Positions 54,069 through 64,000 of a stretch of 64,000 bases of DNA are shown here, one piece after another. The stretch comes from Liopterus haemorrhoidalis (lineage: Eukaryota; Arthropoda; Insecta; Coleoptera; Dytiscidae), in the NCBI GenBank assembly GCA_963971575.1, contig OZ020623.1:12712980-12776979 (forward strand). The letters run 5' to 3'. A model generated the notes under the pieces. That model saw only the letters and a program-made list of their open reading frames with translations. It was not told the DNA's origin and ran no database searches. A program made the position numbers and the translations under genes. How positions within the stretch are numbered: the first letter of the stretch is position 1; every line of letters begins with the position of its first letter.

Positions 54069-55436
54069 AGCACATTTTTTTAGTCGACTCAGAAGCTAAC
54101 TTTTGTCCGAACCATGATTTATTTAATATTTACTAGCCTCAATACAACGCCTCTCGCGACTATTTTTCATACTTCTGAAGAAGCTAGTTCTTTGGAATAG
54201 TTGCTTACAAGATGAAGATATAGAACCAGAAAGTCATATTCAACAATAAGTCAACATTTACGAGCATTAGCTGAAAATTTTAATAATTATTCCCCTGAAA
54301 ATGAGGATCCTCGAAAAAGTAACCTCTGGATTAATAATCCATTCTTGGAAAATATAAAGTCATGTGCATTTAGTCTTCATGGAAAAGAAAAGTTGATCGA
54401 GTTGTCTTGTGATGTCACTCTAGTGTCCAGACATAAAATGCAATCATTGTCTGAATTTTGGAAATCGCTAGAAAAAGAATATCAATCTTTGAGTTATGAA
54501 GCTATCAAATTATTAGTCAATTTTTCGACTTCCTGTTTGTGCGAAAAGATGTTTTCAGCCATGTCAATAATAAAAACCAAACAGAAAAATCGAATGAATG
54601 TCACGTAGGAGAGATGTGGGGACGGTGGCACAATTGGTACAGTGGAACATTTGAAATATCTTTGAAATATAGAATATTTTTATTTCTGTTTGGGTATATA
54701 TAGACCCCCTCTGGTACTGAGAAATTATACTATCCACATTTTGAGTCTATAAATTTAAGTCCCGCCATTTATGATGAAAATGTTGATTTGAGGTTGACAA
54801 ACTAAAGTTCATTGTAACAAGATAATTTTTATTTGAACGAGCCACAACTAAATTAGTAAGAAATTTGGTATTACATGTTGTAAATTGGTCATTTGTCTAC
54901 AGTGTAAAGCAATTACTAATGTTCTAAACTATATCATTTATTATATTTGATAAAATGTTCGTGAAAATAGGGTTAAGCTAACAGTGGCACACGTGTTATG
55001 TGGATACAGTGAGCCCACAAATCAAATAGAAATAGATGCCTCACTCTCTAGTTAGATTTTGAAACCACGTTCGGCGCTAAACTGCAGTGTTCGTACTTAG
55101 AACTATAATTTAGAGTGGGGGGAAAATCCGGGTATTTCAAATTCTTCATTGGATTTCAGGAATATCTAAATTACAAACTATTATTAGATAAAACAATCGT
55201 TATAAAATTTTGACTATTTTAAATACTATTAACGATAATAGAATTTAAAACAGACAAAATACAGTATTATAACAATTGTTTCATCTAATAATTAGTAATT
55301 TAAAAATTCCTTATAACATCTAGATATGTTACAGTTAGGAATTATACAAAAAAACAACAATTACTCACAGAAATAATTATTTATTTGTAACAACTTACAT
55401 GTATATTTATTACATATATATTTTTTTTTTATTATT

Positions 55437-55975
55437 ACCTCGGCACTATGTGAAGTAGATGGAACTGCCAAATCATCTTCCGATGAGCTTATTTTCCGGA
55501 TCTTCGACGGTGATCCAGTACCGTCAGGAAGATCAACTGTAATACTTAACGGTGAATTAAGACTAACGTTGACATTTTCAGATGCTGTGTCGAAACCTGA
55601 AATGTAAAACATTAATTATATAAAAGATGTTAGTTAAGTTTTCCCATAACAATACACCTATTGTAATTTTACAAAAAATATTGTTAGAATACTTACGTTC
55701 TTAATTTGGTAGATGCAGAGTTGGTATAGACTTAAAATTCAAAGTTCTCCTGTTGCTAAAACAATCTGCAGCAAAGTGTTTTTTACATACTCGAACTTTG
55801 ACTTATAGTTTTTCGAAGGACAAGCCATCCAATTTAGGATTTCCCATATTCTTTAACCACGTTTTATATAAGCCTGGAGCCTCCCGTATCTTCGGGTTTG
55901 GTAAACGATATCTTGTAGGTTCACTACTATCACATCCCAAAACGAAGCACATAACCATTTTTAGTATTAATAATA
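55437..55975 (-). pseudogene. THAP-domain protein, two exons, broken
   Basis: Minus strand, first exon from ~55960: MVMCFVLGCDSSEPTRYRLP, then NPKIREAPGLYKTWLKNMGN, a stop after FEKL, then VKVRVCKKHFAADCF and FKSIPTLHLPN. Cys ligands, the central Trp, C-x2-H-F and the IPTLHLP end are the full THAP signature. After a donor GTAAGT (55697), a second exon 55604-55437 reads GFDTASENVNVSLNSPLSIT and later ISSSEDDLAVPSTSHSAEV. The internal stop and another just before the donor make it a pseudogene, probably transposon-borne. Confidence 0.65.
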
Positions 55976-56249
55976 TAATATACGCTCTTTAAACTTTAGC
56001 AAAAAGAAATGCTCTGTATTTTTAATAGGTTAGACTACGTTAACCAACGAATTCAAAATGGCGCAACAAGTTCTAGCGTGGGAGGAGCTTCGTTGTTGCG
56101 CTGTATGGTGGTGCAGCTCGTGTTCGTACTAAGAACTATGGGCAAGACGCCATATTGTATTTTTTCTGCTATTAGAGTGAAACCCCCCTGAGTGAGCCAC
56201 TGTACCCACGTACGTAGGTACGAGTTAGAAGAACAATTCCAAGCTGCGC

Positions 56250-56675
56250 AAAATAAAAAAGATCAGAAAATTAAAAGATATTCTTGTAAGTTCAGATACA
56301 TCTGATACTGATGTCAATATTGATGAGAATTCAAACTCAGATGATAATGTTGACTCTGAATGTGATACAGATTCGACAGACTACGTAAACAAGGATATTA
56401 AAGTAAGGCAATATGCCTCAATATTTGAAGGATACGGAAAAAATAAAATGAAGAGCCACTCTATAGGGGAAATCATAGAAATAACGACTGACAATATTGT
56501 TGTAACATATCTCCGATGGCTGACTCTGCTCTTTAAATTTATTAAAACAAATGAAAATTACACATTTAATAAATCAGAGCTGATAAAAGTTTTACCATCT
56601 CCTGCTCCGTCTGGTAGCACAAAACACCGTTTAGACGTTTTGCTTTTTACAGTAAATTTAATGAAATATAATTAA
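56250..56675 (+). pseudogene. Pogo/jerky-type transposase C-terminus
   Basis: Acidic Ser/Asp-rich start (SSDTSDTDVNIDENSNSDD), then KMKSHSIGEIIEITTDNIVV, then NYTFNKSELIKVLPSPAPSG and a Phe-Thr-Val-Asn end with stop at 56675. The order G-x-I-x-E...F...V-x-x-x-D/E-I-x-x-x-L-P-x-P-x-P-x-G-G/S-T is the tail of insect pogo-like transposases that follow a CENP-B/DDE domain. The DDE domain itself is missing. Confidence 0.6.
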
Positions 56676-57356
56676 CATTAAAATAAAAACTATCAAAACT
56701 TACTGCTTCCAAGGAACCAAAGTTTATTTTTTTATATTAATAATAAATTTACATTTATATATTTCTATACATTATTTAATTACTTAGTAGTTTGTTCCAA
56801 AAAATTTGATTTTTTTTACAATATTATTAATTTTTAAGTACCTTTCAGATGATTTATTTTTAAAGACATTGAATTGAAGTTTCAATAAAAATTATTGATA
56901 CATATACAGATTTTTTAGATACCTATTATATTTACTGTTCCACTGTATCCCTAATGCTGTTTCACTGTACCCTCACGTATAGATACAGTGGCACAATTGC
57001 AGAGGTCAACAAAAATATTAATTATAAATGGCACGTGATAAGGACATTATTTTTTTACAATGTTATTTAAACAACGACATAATAAGTATTAGGTAGCGAA
57101 AAGATTAATTTAAAAAAATCAAAATTGAAGGCGTTATGTACAGACAACCATAATGTGTGCCACCGTCCCCACATCTCCCCTATATCAAATTTTCTAACAA
57201 AGAAGCAGCAGCAAATGTCGCACTGAAAATTGTAATTATATAACTGTATAAACATATACCTATATAATAATAAAATACTATCAATATTGGTTTTTATTTG
57301 TGTCTTAGCTTTCAGCCGGTCCGCGAAATATTTATCCTATTTTCACCGGTCCGCTG

Positions 57357-58020
57357 CAGTGATGGGCGTTTACACGTAAACTTTAATTGTTTACGTTTAC
57401 GTGTAAACTTATGTAAACAATTGGTAAACTTGTCAACAATGTAAACTTTTTAAACTGTCAAATAATGAGGTTAGTTTTAGTTATTTAATATGAATAATAT
57501 AGGGTTAATGAACAAGTATATTCAGTTCAAAACAATAAATTTATTTAAAAAATGGTGGGAAGAAACCGAAGGAATAGTTCTGAAGAACTAGGTTTTGTTT
57601 TAATTAAAGAAAATGAAAGAAAATTTAGGGCGTTATGCAAAATTTGCAATGAATCTTTTCGTTATTAAAAAATATAGGCTGATTTTCTTAAAGGGGAAAT
57701 TTAATGTATTTTGTTATTAAAAAAAAATAGATTGAATTTTTTAAAGTAAGAAGTTTTTTATTTTTCATATTCATATTTACTAATTTGTATGTAACACCTG
57801 TATAATGATACTTTTTCATTTAAAATCGTTTCATTAAAATTTTATTATTTATAAAAATGTATTGAAATTGAGGTTCTGTAATTCAAAACAAGTGCGCATG
57901 TCTAAATCATTGTTTACAATGTTTACATTGTTTACAAGAGTTTTTGTGTTTACTTTACATCATTGTTTACGCGTCAATAATGAGGTAACTTACATCATGT
58001 AACTTACGCGCCCATCACTG
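57357..58020 (+). mobile_element. hAT MITE with BED remnant, perfect 8-bp TSD
   Basis: Ends CAGTGATGGGCGTTTACACG at 57357 and complement GCGCCCATCACTG ending 58020; target duplication GTCCGCTG perfect at 57349-57356 and 58021-58028. At 57552-57668 it reads MVGRNRRNSSEELGFVLIKE and FRALCKICNESFRY, a BED-type zinc-finger start with C-x2-C, cut by a stop. The subterminal region is rich in GTTTAC/GTAAAC repeats. Youngest or near-youngest insertion in the 53-58 kb nest. Confidence 0.92.
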
Positions 58021-58060
58021 GTCCGCTGGAGCAAAAAGGTTGAAGAACACTGTCTTAGAC

Positions 58061-59237
58061 TACGGTCGACATTACACCTCACCCTCGTGGCGTCACTGTC
58101 AACGCAGCTATTTTCAGTCCACACACGGGGAGGATATAAATAAAAAACAAATTTATTCCAAAATGCATTTATACACAAATAATTGCATATACAAAACAAT
58201 GATTTAATATAGTACACTCGCAACAAGTTTAGTGAACTTGTAAACAATTATAAAAACTACAATTACATTCATTTTAATAGAATATATATTTTGGATAATA
58301 TAATATATTTCATTCTTAATCTAATTCATCATTTAGACTTGAACACTTGTTTTAAATTAAAAAAAAATGAATTCATTAGTGAAAAAATGTTACTAATACT
58401 GTCCGCCTAAACTGTTATTATATGTTCAAGTATAAATAACTTTTAAAATTGAGTTTTCATTGAAAACAAAAAAATAGAGACACAATTTCATTTCCAACGC
58501 ACGAAACCCTTCACCAACAACTAATTTTAACAAATCTTTATAAAACTGTGTCCCTATCTACCGAGCCTATAAAAAAGGTGGCCATTTTAGATAGTTTTAT
58601 ATAATAAAACTATATGTGGAACCAACCAAATTAATACACGATCTAAATAAATAACAACAACAAATTTCTAGATGTTTTACAGAATATATATACTTAGTTT
58701 TGAACCGATATGATCGTCGATACGTTTTTACTATGAAAGTTTTCTTTAAAATTTTTAAAAGAACTCTCGCGACAGACATGCCCTCCCATAATGGTGAAAT
58801 GACTAAAAGCATTAACGTACGTGATACATCCATATGTGAGGAGTCTATTTCCAAAACGTCTGTTGTCCATTTTTCAAAAGTGGAGAGTAACCACGAAAAA
58901 TGATTAATTGAAATTAAAAATGATTTAAAATCGATTCTTTTTTTAATTTAGCTAATTATGTAAGGTTTCTATGTCGGTTTGCAAAGAAAATATGGTTTCT
59001 TTTTCAAAGAGGCGGAAATAATGTTACCAATAAAACAACAAAACGATTTTTGTTTTTTAAATTGGACAAGACGTTTTGGAAATAAGCTCCTCATGTAGAT
59101 TTTGACATTTTATTTATAAGATTATTCAATATATACACCTGATTGACTTGGGAAAACAATTTTTAATATAACTGTTGACTTGGGAAAACAATTTTTAATA
59201 TAATTGTTGATTGTTGAAAATTTTTGTTGGAAGATAT
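58061..59237. other. No gene recognised
   Basis: AT-rich. Overlapping open frames at 58597-58903 on both strands show no family similarity and no splice context. 59105-59220 contains a short duplication (GTTGACTTGGGAAAACAATTTTTAATATAA-type, two copies). Function unknown; it may be intergenic sequence. Confidence 0.4.
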
Positions 59238-59610
59238 TATTTCGAAGAATACACTTAAGTTTCTAGGCGTCAAAATCAACAATATATTAAACTGGGAAGA
59301 GCACATAGACTCGGTAGCGAAAACTATCTGTAAAGCTGCATTCAGAGCTCTTTGAATTAACACGTTGTGTTGCTATGGATTGTTTTAACGAGAGCAATTG
59401 GTATGATCGGACATGCTCGTGCTTTGTCGTTGCTATACTACTGTTGAGCAATATAGTACGAGCTTGTCCGATCATACCAATTGCCCTCGTTAAAACAATC
59501 CATAGCAACACAACGTGTTAATTCAAAGAGCTCTGAAGACCATGTACTGTTTATGTAACTTACAGAATTGTGTATCACCCAATTATTGAAAATTTTCTAT
59601 TTTTCATTCG
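59238..59610 (+). pseudogene. LINE reverse-transcriptase fragment
   Basis: Reads NTLKFLGVKINNILNWEEHI then DSVAKTICKAAFRAL, continues after the 175-bp insertion as KTMYCLCNLQNCVS. The F-L-G-V-x-I-N/D...L-N-W-x-x-H-I segment is the thumb/post-palm region of Jockey/CR1-type non-LTR reverse transcriptases. 5'- and 3'-truncated. Confidence 0.65.
59352..59526. mobile_element. 175-bp foldback element, 8-bp TSD
   Basis: Arms of about 70 bp (TTGAATTAACACGTTGTGTT... and its near-perfect complement) separated by a loop of about 35 bp. Flanked by AGAGCTCT at 59344-59351 and 59527-59534. Removing the insert and one AGAGCTCT restores the LINE reading frame exactly (AAFRAL-KTMY). The duplication length suggests hAT mobilisation. 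Transcribed, it would form a long hairpin. Confidence 0.88.
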
Positions 59611-59649
59611 TTCATCCCCATCTGTCTTATACGATTCACGGTAAAATCA

Positions 59650-59865
59650 GATCATTGAAAATGAGTTAAGCAAAAATGAGTTCATCGAAAGCAAATTCAT
59701 CGAAAATCAATTCATCGAACGATCAATTCATTTTTTTTCGAAGAATTGACGATTCGAAGAATTGACGATTCGAAGAATTGATCATTCGATGAATTGATTT
59801 TCAATGAAATTGCTTTCGATGAACTCGTTTTCGATGAACTTGTTTTCGATGAATTGATTACCGAA
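59650..59865. repeat. Array of TTCATCGAAA motifs in inverted halves
   Basis: The left half repeats ATTCATCGAAAA/GAGTTCATCGAAAG, the centre repeats GAAGAATTGACGATTC, and the right half repeats TTTTCGATGAACTTG/AATTGATT, i.e. the complement of the left. The unit is about 15-16 bp. The whole forms a large, imperfect palindrome built of minisatellite units. Confidence 0.8.
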
Positions 59866-59869
59866 GTAT

Positions 59870-60300
59870 ATGTCCGAAGGCTTGTTCGACGATTTTGGTT
59901 GTAGACAAAGTAAAAATTGTCAGCAGGATAGCAAACACCTGAACCGCATGAGCACTATAAGAAAACATCGATCCAAAATTAATTCTAACATCTTCTATCA
60001 TTCTAAAAGTTTGTCGTTGTTAATTATTTACATCTTGTACATAAATTTAAGCTCGGTATTTGAAACTTCCAATAAATAATCGATAAATATAAATGTCTTA
60101 GAAACATTGAGCTTTTGATGTAATCGAAAACTCTTAATTTTGCCGGTTGCTATAAATGTACATATATACTATACTTTAGAATGTTTTGGTATAAAATGGA
60201 GTATCGTAAATTTTTTACAAGTTTCAAATACCGGGCCTTATTTTGTATTACCTAATTTTTTAATGTTTACTATAAAAAAAATAAAATAAAATTATTCAAT
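59870..60300. other. No gene recognised
   Basis: AT-rich sequence; the 69-codon frame at 59870 has no recognisable features. Nothing else seen. Confidence 0.4.
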
Positions 60301-60890
60301 TTGAATTATTAATAAATATATATATATACAAAAGGCAACGTCTCTCTGTCTGTCTGTCTGTCCATATGTGCACTTTTCACTCGAGAACTGCTCATCCGAT
60401 TTACATGTTTTTTTTTTATCTGTAACTACATCATCTGGTCAGATTTTCGACTTTTTTTTTTAAATCGGTTCAGTAAGTTCCAAAGTTATGATATATGTGC
60501 GCGCGTATAAAACGAAATCCATGTTTTTTGTTCATATTTAACGCATTTTCTTCAAATTGTCAGCGTATGTTGTAGAAAATGCTTTTTCGTCATTAAAAAA
60601 GTTAGTACACGATCTATACACTAATCAGAATTGAAATAATTTTTAAAATCTGTTCAGTTGTTTCAAAAATATAATGATAAATGTGTGTGTGGGTAAATCA
60701 AAATCCATATTTTCAGTTCATATTTAGCATTACTCGATAACTGTTGATCCGATTTACATGCTTTTTTTCTATCTGTAGCTCTCAGCATCTCTCAAAATAA
60801 AAAGTCATCAAAAACAGTTTAACAATAGATTCTATTGTTAAATTGTTTTCAGTGTAAAAATGATATTATTGTGAACGCAAAGTATAAAAA
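60301..60890. repeat. Dispersed repeat with GTCTGTCTGTC start
   Basis: TATATATACAAAAGGCAACG, TCTCTGTCTGTCTGTC, then CACTCGAGAACTGCTCATCC and GATTTACATG; the last stretch recurs imperfectly at 60730-60765 (ACTCGATAACTGTTGATCCG ATTTACATG). This is a common arthropod interspersed repeat, probably from a transposon end. Non-coding. Confidence 0.5.
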
Positions 60891-60904
60891 TGTATTTTGT
60901 CTCG

Positions 60905-60975
60905 CAGTCATCGGGAATTGAACCCGTTTGTCTATGTCCCTAGGTATCCGTCTTACCACAAAATCACTGTAGCAC
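60905..60975 (-). repeat. tRNA-derived SINE head or tRNA pseudogene
   Basis: Minus strand: A-box-like TGATTTTGTGG then B box GGGTTCAATTCC with tRNA spacing. The stem next to the B box (CGGG...CCCG) pairs, but the acceptor stem does not. Similar in layout to 27908-27985. Not scored as a working tRNA. Confidence 0.55.
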
Positions 60976-61974
60976 TTAATAAATTTATTTTGCCAGTCAA
61001 AAAATTAGGTAATACATTTTTATAAAACTATCAGATCATTTTAAACTCTAAAAAATCAGTTGGTTCCTAGCGTTTAGCTTAGGTTAAATATGGCATTGAA
61101 TATACAAGTCAAACTTAAACAAAATAGCATTAAAACAAATTAATAACAGTTCGTAAACTATATGTGAAGAAATTTCCTCACAATTATAACATGTAATATG
61201 TACAAAACTAAGCTAATTGATAGAATACCTTAATGAAAATTTAATAACATTGAACAAAAACACGATATTTATGATTTTACAGTAGAATTATGTGAATTTA
61301 AGTTAAATATGGAATCATCTGTTTTTTGTCCGCCATCTTGTCCAACACTGCCATCTTGTATTTCATTAAGATACTCTACAAAAATGATATGCGTAGCACG
61401 TGAAAAAATATAATAAATAAAATGAAAATATCTTTTTAAAATGATAAGCAATAGTACGGTAATTGTTGAAATGATTTTATGATATTTTCTCGCTATGTCC
61501 CATCACCATTGTACTGAAAAAAATATTTGTATTAATGATATGATATGTATTTAAGCCATGCAAAACGATTAAATTTATTAATTCTATTGAGTATAAGTTT
61601 ACAATTAATCTAGATTTAGACATGGATGATATTAGTATTTGTTAGTTACGATTTAGGAACAAAACAGTGTACATTTGAGCGAAAAAAAGATATAATTTCA
61701 GTGTTTTTAATCGATAGTTTTGGTTTGATATTCTAGGCGCAGGATTTGCACTCAAACAAGTACTTGCGTATTCAGCGTTGAACGTAGGCTTACGTTTTAC
61801 TTTACTTTAATTTTGAAATTTCGCGAAATTAAGAATTTTGCATTTTATAACTTTAAAAATTAATTTTGAAAACGCTACATATTATCATTATTATTTTATG
61901 TAATACCAAAGATTATAAAATAATTTTTATAATCTTTGAGAATACTAAAAATATTGCAAGAGGTAAATTTTTGA
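60976..61974. other. No gene recognised
   Basis: AT-rich intergenic sequence. A 60-codon minus-strand frame at 61269-61451 has no family features. Nothing else seen. Confidence 0.4.
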
Positions 61975-62386
61975 AAGACAAAAATTTAAAAAATGAGACA
62001 TTTGTATTAATAATGACAAAAAATAAAAATATAAAGAAAATTGCATTTTAAAATGATATTCACCTTAACCAAAAAATGTTTATTGTAAGTATGTTTTACA
62101 AAGCCAAACAAAACTGCCAAAAAGCACAATTCAACGATGAAAGTAATTAGATTACAAAATCTAGTTCCGCCTAAACATTTGGAATAGCCTATAAATCAAA
62201 ATTTATAACTCGTTTCTTTGGTTTAAGCGGAACTAGTAATTTTTGTCGATTCAATGAAGCTTTTGATTCGGCAAAAGCCACCTTCAAACATCAAAAAAAT
62301 AACTCGTGACAACTTAAGAAAATTAAAGTTCCGCCTAAAGGTTTGGAATAACCTATAGTTCCACTTAAACGGTTGGAAAAGACTGT
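61975..62386. mobile_element. Two truncated CAGTCTGTTCC-family MITE pieces
   Basis: 61975-62195 is the right part of a member of the family, ending ATTTGGAATAGCCTATA. 62208-62386 starts TTTCTTTGGTTTAAGCGGAA and ends GGTTGGAAAAGACTGTA, an internally deleted copy. Together they lie about 0.8 kb from the end of the gene at 63191. Confidence 0.65.
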
Positions 62387-63190
62387 ATGTAATTTTTTTC
62401 ACGGTCTACTCTGATAAATATTTTTCCTACGACTACTATGGAACTGTCTCATTTCGATACTATAAGTTTACAGAAAATTAGCTTAATTTCGCACGTTACC
62501 GACATGCGCGCGCAGGCAATGCGGGAATGATAAATGCGGTCCAATGCGCATGTGCCAGAAAGGATAAATTCGAAGCAATGCGCGAGTGCAGGTTCCAAGA
62601 ATTTTCATTCCTGTACCGGCTGCGCGCATTAATGACTGTTAACCATATTTATATTGTATTTTCTTGATTATTTATTTATTGAAAAATGGTAATCGGAGGA
62701 AAAGCATAGTGAGCAGCACACGCAGAATACATATTACACTCGAATGATTTGCTTCACTCGCCTGCGGTTCGTTTGCAAACTTCATTCTCGGGCGGAATAA
62801 GTGGTATTCCGCGCTAGTTGCACAATATACTATTCTTGAATCACGCGTTATGTAGGTCATGCAAAAAATACTTTTACTTTTTAATGAAACTGTTCTGTTT
62901 GGGGGCTGTTTCTTAAGCTCTTAATCATTTAAACGCGCTTAATAAAACTAGTTATTTCACTGTTTGATAACTTAACTACCGCTCAAATGTACACTGATTC
63001 GTTTCGTTTAAATATATATTTAGTATTCTACTTGGTCAATTGAAACAATTTTGTTGCTAAATATATTTCACATTCAGTACAGCATTTATATCCATGCCAA
63101 ACACAGGATTATGTACAATATAAAACACAAATCTACTTAGTAATCCTAACATATTGTATAAGACTACTTCTAAGACAGTTAGTATACAAT
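62387..63190. other. Probable 3' UTR and flank of the right-end gene
   Basis: No coding sequence. The part next to 63191 is presumably the 3' UTR of the minus-strand gene. 62480-62600 is GC-richer and repeats TGCGCGCG/GCGCATG-like motifs (AATGCGGGAATGATAAATGC, AATGCGCATGTGCC). Confidence 0.45.
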
Positions 63191-64000
63191 TTACGTAGTA
63201 TAAGTACCTTCGAAACAGCTTGGATTTATATAGCTAATAAGATCAGTTTCAGACATATTTGTCAAAGCAGGAGGTATCATTTCTTGACATGGTCGGCCAG
63301 TTTCGGGTTTAACTTCAACTTTAATTGTTTCTTGTTGAAAGTTACTTGGTTTTTCTTCTATAACATTATTAATAACAGTAGTGTTGTCAAACTGTTGTTG
63401 TTGAATCAATAAATTGTTCATCAAATCTTTTTGTTGTTCAAATATTAGGGCTTTTTGTCCCATTAGATGTGGATCAATTATCTCCTGAGTAGGAAGTAAA
63501 CAATCATTTGACATCGTTACTTTTATACCCAAATTCATATTAGGTATACTCTCCGGTTGGATTTGATTTGGTAAACACGTTTCTAAGTTTTGTGCAATTA
63601 AATTTGTACCTAATATTTCTGGTGCGCACATAACACTAGGTACTTGAGGGTTAAGGATGTCTTGGGGTATTTCATTTTGGGGAGAACGTATAAGAATTTC
63701 ATTTCCAGGGGAAAGTGTTTGTGATAAAAGGGGGGCTTGTGGATTTAACAATACTTCTGGAGTAGGATTGATGATAATTTCTGGTGGTTGTAAAGGTGAT
63801 CTTCGTATTAATTCAGGTGAATTCGTAATTATTTCTTGTGGACTTCTTGTAGGACTTCCAATATGTGATTCCACAGTAGAGTTAACCAAAGCATCCAATT
63901 TTGGAGTGGCAGTTGGTAGAAGATTAGTGTTTAATGCTACTTGTAAAGATTGTTGTGATAGTATGAGTCTTGCATCGGTTTTTAATGCATCTGTTGGTGT
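63191..64000 (-). CDS. C-terminal exon of Pro/Gln/Asn-rich protein (possibly NFAT-like)
   Basis: Open across 270 codons from the window edge to the stop at 63193-63191; the codon at 63898 is Leu, not a start. It begins TPTDALKTDARLILSQQSLQ, has LLPTATPKLDALVNSTVESH, many SPEL/PPEI/NPQ repeats, a Gln run, the charged IKVEVKPETGRP and ends SETDLISYINPSCFEGTYTT. This is a disordered activation-domain composition. The motif E-x-D-L-I-S-Y-I-N-P-S and the DALVNS-x-V-E-S-H segment remind me of insect NFAT5-type factors, but the Rel DNA-binding domain would be outside the window, so the assignment is tentative. Confidence 0.6.
   Translation of the reverse strand, partial: TPTDALKTDARLILSQQSLQVALNTNLLPTATPKLDALVNSTVESHIGSPTRSPQEIITNSPELIRRSPLQPPEIIINPTPEVLLNPQAPLLSQTLSPGNEILIRSPQNEIPQDILNPQVPSVMCAPEILGTNLIAQNLETCLPNQIQPESIPNMNLGIKVTMSNDCLLPTQEIIDPHLMGQKALIFEQQKDLMNNLLIQQQQFDNTTVINNVIEEKPSNFQQETIKVEVKPETGRPCQEMIPPALTNMSETDLISYINPSCFEGTYTT

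Larger units (their letters stand above)
54608..57180. mobile_element. Pogo-like TA-flanked element with THAP gene inside
   Basis: Ends GGAGAGATGTGGGGACGGTG at 54608 and complement ending 57180 (one mismatch in the first bases), TA at 54606-54607 and 57181-57182. Subterminal CAGTGGCAC/GTACAGTGGAACA-like motifs recur near both ends (54640, 54990, 56940, 56985). It contains the C-terminus of a jerky/pogo-type transposase (plus strand) and a THAP-encoding segment (minus strand). The latter is probably a further insertion, as GTTCGTACT[A/T]AGAAC occurs on both sides (55090 and 56126). Confidence 0.8.
54190..57223 (+). pseudogene. hAT transposase C-terminus, split by a transposon
   Basis: First part (54250-54607): LRALAENFNNY...WINNPFLENIKSCAF, LIELSCDVTL, SLSEFWKSLEKEYQSLSYEA, then the dimerisation motif LCEKMFSAMSIIKTKQKNRM and NVT. 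The second part resumes at 57183: ISNFLTKKQQQMSH and stop. Between them sits the 2573-bp TA-flanked element. The pattern matches ZBED5/FAM200-like hAT transposases. N-terminal finger and catalytic blocks are absent. Confidence 0.85.
53318..58052 (+). mobile_element. hAT element (ZBED5-like) split by nested insertions
   Basis: Ends CAGTGTTCTTCAACC at 53318 and complement GGTTGAAGAACACTG ending 58052, subterminal GGTCCGC motifs at both sides. Flanks CCTTAGAC (53310-53317) and TCTTAGAC (58053-58060) match at 7 of 8. Three later groups of insertions lie inside: MITE sequence at 53416-54068, a TA-flanked pogo-like element at 54608-57180 and a hAT MITE at 57357-58020. Without them the element is roughly 0.8 kb, an internally deleted hAT with the transposase C-terminus. 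Confidence 0.88.

Noticed and set aside
58597..58903. Opposed open frames of 67 and 85 codons
   Set aside because: No recognisable motif, splice context or repeats; likely chance.

Overview
This is an AT-rich eukaryotic window, almost certainly from an insect nuclear genome. The evidence is split genes with canonical GT-AG introns, an axonemal dynein heavy chain of the DNAH3/7/12 group, a mitochondrial EF-Ts gene, interstitial TTAGG repeats, and a very dense load of insect-type cut-and-paste transposons (Tc1/mariner, hAT, PIF/Harbinger, pogo-like), Helitron-like elements, solo LTRs, LINE remnants and tRNA-derived SINE-like units. No prokaryotic operon, CRISPR array or rRNA gene was seen.

Host genes. 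(1) Minus strand, 24324 down past position 1: the 5' part of an axonemal dynein heavy chain. Nine exons give about 774 codons of N-terminal tail, and the motor lies outside the window. Introns hold two mariners in opposite orientation, a Tc1 with two nested elements, two hATs, a solo LTR, a LINE remnant and a Stowaway-like element. (2) Plus strand, 29523-33601: a complete four-exon mitochondrial elongation factor Ts gene (303 aa). Its last exon and flanks are duplicated at 44015-44678. (3) Plus strand, 35983-43001: a candidate two-exon gene with a TATA box, an initiator, a signal-peptide exon (36063-36108) and, after a 5.9-kb intron, a phase-compatible exon encoding an NB-ARC/STAND-type P-loop NTPase (42037-43001). 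The predicted product is a 336-aa secreted protein. This is the most unusual thing in the window. (4) Minus strand, 49869-46269: three compatible exons of an unrecognised small protein. (5) Minus strand, 64000-63191: the C-terminal end of a Pro/Gln/Asn-rich protein, possibly NFAT-like.

Repeat architecture by region. 0-10.8 kb: a Harbinger element, a MITE, a 268-bp tandem array inside a second DNA element, and a 3.5-kb Tc1 nest. 11-24 kb: dynein introns packed with elements. 24-29 kb: no gene, with LINE and SINE debris. 33.8-41.8 kb: nested hAT MITEs, two Helitron-like elements (one carrying a ~121-bp satellite), a hAT, and a mariner broken by a Harbinger that is itself broken by a MITE. 45-53 kb: a hAT MITE with a (TA)n core, THAP/SWIM zinc-finger remnants, and a second satellite-bearing Helitron-like element, inverted relative to the first and broken by a solo LTR. 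53.3-58 kb: a hAT split by three later groups of insertions. 58-63 kb: a LINE fragment hit by a 175-bp foldback element, then mostly unassigned sequence.

Many insertions are confirmed by intact or near-intact target-site duplications (TSDs) read directly from the sequence. This allows a relative order of events. Limits: exon joins are inferred from splice motifs and frame without transcripts, family names come from recognised motifs rather than database searches, and identities were judged by eye.
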